From positions 1 to 33,333 of the forward strand of contig PDQP01000018.1 in the NCBI GenBank assembly GCA_002747805.1: DNA of 33,333 nucleotides, written 5' to 3'. This stretch comes from Deltaproteobacteria bacterium. Lineage in GTDB: Bacteria; Desulfobacterota; Desulfobulbia; Desulfobulbales; Desulfocapsaceae. The notes beneath the pieces are model-generated. The model was not told the DNA's origin. It worked only from the letters and a program-made list of their open reading frames with translations, and searched no databases. The position numbers and the translations under genes were made by a program. Shown here piece by piece: positions 33,150 through 33,333 of this stretch (the first letter of the stretch is position 1; the number at the start of each line of letters is the position of its first letter).

Positions 33150-33172
33150 GGATGTTCAACATTTTGTGTCAG
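33150..33172 (+). repeat. Left terminal inverted repeat of an IS256-family element
   Basis: The 23 bases 33150-33172 match the ends of the palindrome at 6492-6574 in 21 positions. They resemble known IS256-family ends, which contain a TTCA-ATTTTGTGT-like core. The right end lies outside the window. Confidence 0.7.
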
Positions 33173-33213
33173 CCCTCCTTTTTCTGCTATAATAGCAGAA
33201 AAAGGAGGACTGA
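33164..33213 (+). promoter_or_regulatory. Transposase promoter overlapping a Shine-Dalgarno-sequestering hairpin
   Basis: The -35-like TTGTGT (33164-33169) lies in the terminal repeat, followed after 18 bases by a perfect -10 TATAAT (33188-33193). A stem of 15 bp plus four more after one mismatch pairs 33169-33188 with 33194-33213, with loop ATAAT. The Shine-Dalgarno AGGAGG (33203-33208) is in the right arm. Transcripts starting near 33200 lack the left arm and leave it free. Confidence 0.65.
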
Positions 33214-33216
33214 CCA

Positions 33217-33333
33217 ATGAAACAGCTAGACACCACATTTGATTTTGAAGAAGCCCTGAAATCTATCCAGTCAGGCAAGCCCCTTCTGGGGAAAGAAGGG
33301 ATTCTCACCCCAATGATTAAAAATCTTGTCGAG
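33217..33333 (+). CDS. IS256-family (mutator-type) transposase, N-terminal part
   Basis: The frame opens at ATG 33217 with AGGAGG (33203-33208) eight bases upstream and runs off the window. The 39 visible residues (MKQLDTTFDFEEALKSIQSG, then KPLLGKEGILTPMIKNLVE) contain the G-K-x-G-[IL]-L-T-P-[ML]-I-K-x-L motif typical of IS256/mutator transposase N-termini. The terminal repeat just upstream supports the call. The DDE catalytic core would lie outside the window. Whether the element is intact cannot be judged here. Confidence 0.8.
   Translation, partial: MKQLDTTFDFEEALKSIQSGKPLLGKEGILTPMIKNLVE

Overview
The window is a chromosomal segment of about 33 kb with mid-range base composition. Housekeeping gene order and protein character point to a Gram-negative delta-type bacterium (Desulfobacterota, Desulfobulbales-like). 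The pointers are rplI-dnaB-leuS-lptE, cdaA-cdaR-glmM, argF-argG-argH running into dapF and folK, a small Fsa-type transaldolase, and a stand-alone dihydroorotate-dehydrogenase-like protein. The LptE lipoprotein indicates an outer membrane. The species cannot be named from sequence alone.

Layout. 1-6119: tail of a probable membrane protein, then ribosomal protein L9, replicative helicase, leucyl-tRNA synthetase, LptE and a tRNA-dihydrouridine synthase whose start codon touches an intrinsic terminator. 6136-7185: a scar of broken genes, namely an HsdR-like N-terminus, two pieces of an IS630-type transposase separated by an 83-bp perfect palindrome (a MITE with IS256-like ends), and the first 27 codons of a reverse-strand gene behind a structured leader. 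7186-12256: cyclic-di-AMP synthase, its YbbR regulator and GlmM, then an AT-rich YcxB-like gene and RadA. 12253-13563: a nucleotide-cyclase domain fused to a cyclic-nucleotide-binding domain. 13692-21945: a long, tightly packed run of argF, argG, argH, an FN3 lipoprotein, dapF, folK, a small membrane-anchored YHS-like protein, transaldolase, lytic transglycosylase and pgsA. 21948-25163 (reverse strand): the UPF0210/UPF0237 pair and the dihydroorotate-dehydrogenase-like protein. 25382-26362: two tRNA-Ser genes followed by a decayed T4-type lysozyme gene and a gene-poor stretch. 26363-32958: XPB/UvsW-like helicase, Lon, MltG and a glutamine-dependent-type NadE. 33012-33333: an IS30-type transposase start broken by the left end of an IS256-family element that runs off the window.

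Most genes are core metabolism and information processing, with start/stop overlaps that suggest translational coupling. The accessory material sits in three places: 6.1-6.9 kb, 25.6-26.3 kb and 33.0 kb to the end. The most interesting signals are these. (1) The IS256-type end has its -10 box in the loop of a hairpin whose right arm holds the transposase Shine-Dalgarno, which would silence read-through mRNA but not the element's own mRNA. (2) The 83-bp perfect palindrome at 6492-6574 shares that element's terminal repeat and hairpin core. (3) NadE has lost the nucleophilic cysteine of its glutaminase domain. (4) A single protein appears able both to make and to bind a cyclic nucleotide, but has an altered cyclase active site. 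(5) A terminator abuts the dus start codon. No CRISPR array, rRNA or intact integrase was seen.
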